Assembly: GCF_000191885.1 (NCBI RefSeq)
Contig: NZ_AEWI01000049.1
Span: 1 to 56,497 of the forward strand
Direction: 5' to 3'
Length of the DNA stretch: 56,497 nucleotides
Source: Anaerophaga thermohalophila DSM 12881
Lineage (GTDB): Bacteria > Bacteroidota > Bacteroidia > Bacteroidales > Marinilabiliaceae
Below are positions 53,761-56,497 of this stretch, piece by piece. The translations under genes were made by a program, and so were the position numbers. The notes beneath the pieces were generated by a model. That model made no database searches. It worked only from the letters and a program-made list of their open reading frames with translations, and was not told the origin of the DNA. Position 1 is the first letter of the stretch. Each line of letters opens with the position of its first letter.

Positions 53761-54684
53761 TTATTTGTTGACTCTGAAGGTTTCGTCTCCGTTTTTAAAG
53801 AATTTAACAATCTGGTTGGCAGCTGCAACACCTGCATTGATGTTGGCTTCTGCTGTTTGTGCTCCCATTTTTTTAGGAGTAAAGAAGTAACGTCCGTCGA
53901 ATTTTTCCTCGAATACGGATTTGTTATCGGGAGCAATATCGGAAATATAGGCAAAGTCGGTCCTTTTTTCCATAAATTGTACCAGGCTCTCTTCGTCAAT
54001 AACTTCTTTGCGTGCGGTATTCACCAAAACGGCGTTTTTGGGCATCTTTTCGAGCAATGCGGCATTGATCGATTTTTTTGTTTTCTCGTTGGCCGGGAGG
54101 TGTAAAGAGACATACCGGCAAGTGCTGTATAATTCTTCAACCGTTTTTAAAGGCGTCACACCGTCGGCCTTGATCTTATCGTCGGGGACAAAAGGATCAA
54201 AAGCATATACCTCCATCCCAAAACCTTTGGCTATTTGGGCTACATAACCGCCTACATTTCCATAGGCATGGATTCCCAGCTTTTTACCACGCAACTCGGT
54301 ACCGGCAGTACCGTTGAAGTGGTTTCGTGCCTGATAGACCATCATGCCAAAAACCAGTTCGGCAACAGCATTGGAGTTTTGTCCGGGCGTGTTCATGGCC
54401 ACGATTCCTTTGGTAGAACAGGCCTCAAGGTCAAGATTGTCATATCCGGCGCCTGCGCGAACTACAATCTTCAGTTCTTTTGCGGCATCAACCACGTCGG
54501 CAGTCACCTTGTCCGACCTTACGATGAGCGCATGTGTATCGGCAACGGCGGCTTTCAGTTCATCGGAAGTTGAATATTTTTCGAGCAGAGAAAGCTGATA
54601 ACCTTCCTTTTCGACAATCTCTTTGATTTGCGCAATGGCTTCCGGCGCAAACGGTTTTTCGGTAGCTATAAGTATTTTTTTCAT
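53761..54684 (-). CDS. serA: D-3-phosphoglycerate dehydrogenase, short lysine type
   Basis: 307 residues, the short form without the C-terminal ACT domain, hence probably not serine-inhibited in the usual way. It oxidises 3-phosphoglycerate, the first step of serine synthesis. The NAD motif is HAYGNVGGYVAQ (about 144-155), the substrate arginine is in VNTARKEVIDEE (about 232), and the catalytic position usually held by histidine carries lysine (Lys272 in TPKKMGAQTAEA), as in Entamoeba and Bacteroides enzymes. Its start codon lies within the ATGAA target of a family B insertion. It is followed after 6 bases by DUF1015. Confidence 0.93.
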   Translation of the reverse strand: MKKILIATEKPFAPEAIAQIKEIVEKEGYQLSLLEKYSTSDELKAAVADTHALIVRSDKVTADVVDAAKELKIVVRAGAGYDNLDLEACSTKGIVAMNTPGQNSNAVAELVFGMMVYQARNHFNGTAGTELRGKKLGIHAYGNVGGYVAQIAKGFGMEVYAFDPFVPDDKIKADGVTPLKTVEELYSTCRYVSLHLPANEKTKKSINAALLEKMPKNAVLVNTARKEVIDEESLVQFMEKRTDFAYISDIAPDNKSVFEEKFDGRYFFTPKKMGAQTAEANINAGVAAANQIVKFFKNGDETFRVNK

Positions 54685-55024
54685 CAGTATAAAATTAGTC
54701 TAAGTTATTGGTCTGATGGAACTCGCATGTAAGAGTTTTATACATGTTCTTTTGTGACAATCTTTGTCATGCTCGTTTCATTAGGATAAAATTTAATTAT
54801 TAAGGTCGGTTGGAACTCGCATGCAAGAACTTATACATATTCTTATTGTGTCAATTTTTGCCAAGCTCGTATCATCTTACATTTAATAAGTTGTTACGGC
54901 TGTTAGAATTGTTAAAGTTGTTAAAGTTGTTAATGTGTTAATTGTTAGAATGTTATAAGTTTTATTAGATTAGCTAACAATCCTAACAATCCTAACAATT
55001 CTAACAATCCTAGCAATTTAATGA
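54680..55024. mobile_element. Tandem family B units and family E between serC and serA
   Basis: Two B units (TTCAT at 54680-54684 and 54777-54781, ATCAT at 54871-54875) have arms CATCAG/CTGATG in the first. Family E follows (CTTACATTTAATAAG, ACGGCTGTTAGAATTG, AGCTAACAATCC iterations) and abuts the family A element at 55025. This block separates serA from serC by 480 bases and so alters the leader of serA. Confidence 0.85.
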
Positions 55025-55167
55025 TGAGCCTGGTCTAAAAAGCATCTTTATTGCCTTACTGGTTGTTGTTTTCAATTTTTGCATCCTCATTAACAGCAAG
55101 TTAACTCCGGTACAAGAATTTAAAACGCCCTGATTTTGACAAAAATATGCTTTTTATACAGCACTCA
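55025..55167. mobile_element. Family A element at the serC stop codon
   Basis: Left end TGAGCCTGGTCTAAAAAGC, right end GCTTTTTATACAGCACTCA. Flanks are ATGA (left) and ATGT (right), a 3 of 4 match for a duplication. The final TCA of the element (55165-55167) is, on the minus strand, the TGA stop codon of serC. Confidence 0.88.
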
Positions 55168-56238
55168 ATGTTTCTTTTCAAATTCCTGCATGGTTTCAAC
55201 AAGGGCTTTTACACTTTCAAGGGGCAGTGCATTGTAGGTAGATGCCCTGAAACCGCCCACGCTTCGGTGACCTTTAATCCCTACCATACCCCGGCCGGTA
55301 GCAAAATCAAGGAATTCTTTTTCCAGTTCGGCATAATCATCATTCATTACGAAGCAGATGTTCATTAAAGAACGGTCTTCTTCATTGGTCACCGTGGCCT
55401 TGAAAAGTTTATTGCGGTCTATTTCATTGTACAGCAATGCTGCTTTTTCCCGGTTCCGTTTTTGCATGGCAGCTACACCGCCTTGCTGCTTCAGCCATTT
55501 GAGGGTCTGAAGGGCAGCAAATACAGGCAATACCGGTGGTGTGTTAAACATTGATCCCTTTTCAACATGAGTGCGATAATCGAGCATGGTTGGTATTTCC
55601 CGTCCTGCCTTACCCAGGATATCTGTTTTCACCACGACAAAAGCTACACCGGCGGGACCCAGGTTTTTCTGGGCACCACCATAGATCAGTGCGTACCTGG
55701 AAACATCCAGAGGGCGTGAGAAAATATCAGATGACATATCGGCCACCAATGGAACTTTCAAATCCAAATCTTCTTTGATTTCCGTTCCGTAAATGGTGTT
55801 GTTGGTGGTAATATGAAGATAGTCGGCATCATCCGGTACCTGATAACCTTTGGGGATATAATTGAAATTTGCATCTTTGGACGACGCCACCTCCACAACT
55901 TCTCCAAATAATTTGGCCTCTTTCAGGGCTTTTGAAGCCCATGATCCGGTGTTCAGATAAGCGGCTTTCTTCTTCAATAAATTATATGGAACCATGCAAA
56001 ACTGAGTGCTGGCACCACCGCCCAGGAAAAGTACTTCGTAGCCTTGGGGAATGTCGAGAATCTCCTTGAAAAGAGCCTGAGCTTCTTCCATAACGGCTAC
56101 AAATTCTTTTGACCGGTGCGAAACTTCCATAACAGACAGGCCGGTACCTGCAAAATCGAGAACAGCTTCTGCTGTATTCTTAATGGTATACTCAGGCAAA
56201 ATTGATGGCCCTGCATAAAAGTTGTGTTTCTTCATCAC
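55165..56238 (-). CDS. serC: Phosphoserine aminotransferase
   Basis: 357 residues, full length. It transaminates 3-phosphohydroxypyruvate with glutamate to phosphoserine (and acts in pyridoxine synthesis). The N-terminus [13 protein letters not shown] is diagnostic; [16 protein letters not shown] lies at about 74-90, and the PLP lysine is in [13 protein letters not shown] (about 190). The C-terminus [15 protein letters not shown] ends in a stop codon contributed by a family A element, so the last residue or residues may differ from the ancestral protein. First gene of the serC-serA-DUF1015 set, now partly uncoupled by 480 bases of repeats. Confidence 0.96.
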   Translation of the reverse strand: MMKKHNFYAGPSILPEYTIKNTAEAVLDFAGTGLSVMEVSHRSKEFVAVMEEAQALFKEILDIPQGYEVLFLGGGASTQFCMVPYNLLKKKAAYLNTGSWASKALKEAKLFGEVVEVASSKDANFNYIPKGYQVPDDADYLHITTNNTIYGTEIKEDLDLKVPLVADMSSDIFSRPLDVSRYALIYGGAQKNLGPAGVAFVVVKTDILGKAGREIPTMLDYRTHVEKGSMFNTPPVLPVFAALQTLKWLKQQGGVAAMQKRNREKAALLYNEIDRNKLFKATVTNEEDRSLMNICFVMNDDYAELEKEFLDFATGRGMVGIKGHRSVGGFRASTYNALPLESVKALVETMQEFEKKH

Positions 56239-56319
56239 CAGATAATTTTAAATAATGAAAATAAATTGGTTAATTCTATGTTCAAGCTCCAATCAACAAG
56301 TTCAGTTGTTGATCTTCAG

Positions 56320-56327
56320 CAAAAATA
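56320..56327 (-). promoter_or_regulatory. Candidate -7 box for serC
   Basis: On the minus strand this reads TATTTTTG, a TAnnTTTG match 82 bases upstream of the start at 56238. Confidence 0.4.
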
Positions 56328-56334
56328 GTCAGAT

Positions 56335-56497
56335 TAGTGTCTGTCCATAAAGTACCATTTGCCGCCTTACGAGTGGTGACCATTTTTTCATGCTCGTTTC
56401 GTCCGTATAAAATTTACCTAAGTCATTGTAATGATGCAACTTATCATACTTTAATTGATGGTAGATTCTTCGCTCCGCTCAGAATGACAGACTGTCC
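56335..56497. repeat. Family D, B and C fragments at the window end
   Basis: TAGTGTCTGTCCATAAAGT (56335-56353) is a family D end. It runs into a B tail and head (TCATGCTCGTTTCGTCCGTA at about 56387), then ATGATGCAACTTATCATAC and a family C half (GATTCTTCGCTCCGCTCAG at 56464). The arrangement after the B head repeats that at 19160-19245. Confidence 0.7.

Noticed and set aside
1..56497. Defence island, biosynthetic cluster or prophage
   Set aside because: Every sizeable gene is a housekeeping, signalling or envelope gene; no restriction, toxin-antitoxin, phage structural or synthase genes were found.
1..56497. tRNA or rRNA genes
   Set aside because: No cloverleaf with TTCGAATC-type arms or rRNA motif was seen by eye; a tRNAscan run would settle this.

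Overview
The window looks like a chromosome segment of a free-living member of the Bacteroidota, most likely the order Bacteroidales (Marinilabiliales-like; this placement is an inference from gene style, not a computed phylogeny). Supporting signs are Bacteroidota-type promoters (TAnnTTTG) ahead of many genes, almost no Shine-Dalgarno sequences, an ECF sigma/FecR pair with an STN-domain protein, DUF4494, a secreted GH51 arabinofuranosidase, a serC-serA-DUF1015 cluster with a lysine-type SerA, and menaquinone genes. I see no rRNA, tRNA, CRISPR array, prophage or intact transposase gene.

Layout: 0.4-2 kb secreted arabinofuranosidase; 2.4-7.8 kb guaA, a C-terminal processing protease, the pnuC/NadR-like kinase pair (NAD salvage) and a serine acetyltransferase; 8.1-9 kb a SiaB-like kinase and SiaC-like phosphoprotein; 9.4-16 kb (minus strand) a large ABCG-type transporter, a small secreted protein, a frameshifted Omp85-like outer-membrane protein and a PepSY-associated membrane protein; 16.4-19 kb clpB; 19.6-20.4 kb a STAS and an Hpt protein; 20.9-25.5 kb gcvT, comB, a glycosyltransferase, DUF4494 and a ferredoxin reductase-like flavoprotein; 26-30.5 kb a 1149-residue protein that may be a PPi-type PEP carboxykinase, then rlmN; 31.5-36.9 kb a 1427-residue hybrid histidine kinase, a sigma factor and an acyl-carrier-like protein without its serine; 37-41 kb an ECF sigma/FecR/STN cell-surface signalling set lacking a TonB barrel; 41.4-44.5 kb menA-menC-menE; 44.6-47.4 kb uvrA; 47.6-50.4 kb a small secreted protein, a probable lipoprotein and a dihydroorotate dehydrogenase-like enzyme; 51.4-56.2 kb yggS, DUF1015, serA and serC.

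The striking feature is not a gene cluster but the space between genes. The intergenic DNA is colonised by several families of short non-autonomous repeats, which I call A to E. Family A (about 143 bp) has terminal inverted repeats and, in four copies, perfect 4-bp target duplications. Family B (91 bp plus a 5-bp ATGAA duplication, a 96-bp period) is palindromic, shows compensatory base changes in a hairpin stem, targets ATGAA (hence start and stop codons), forms head-to-tail arrays, and has inserted in frame inside menE, adding 32 codons. Families are nested in each other (B in A; B-E-B in D), giving a relative insertion order. Family C is the palindromic SVITL-type repeat (GATTCTTCG...CGAAGAATC), present also in a fourfold 190-bp tandem array; D is a 130-bp palindromic element; E is a TAACAAT-rich segment that travels with B. 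Degenerate hexamer tracts (GGTTGA)n occur at three sites.

All identifications rest on reading motifs by eye; no database search was run.
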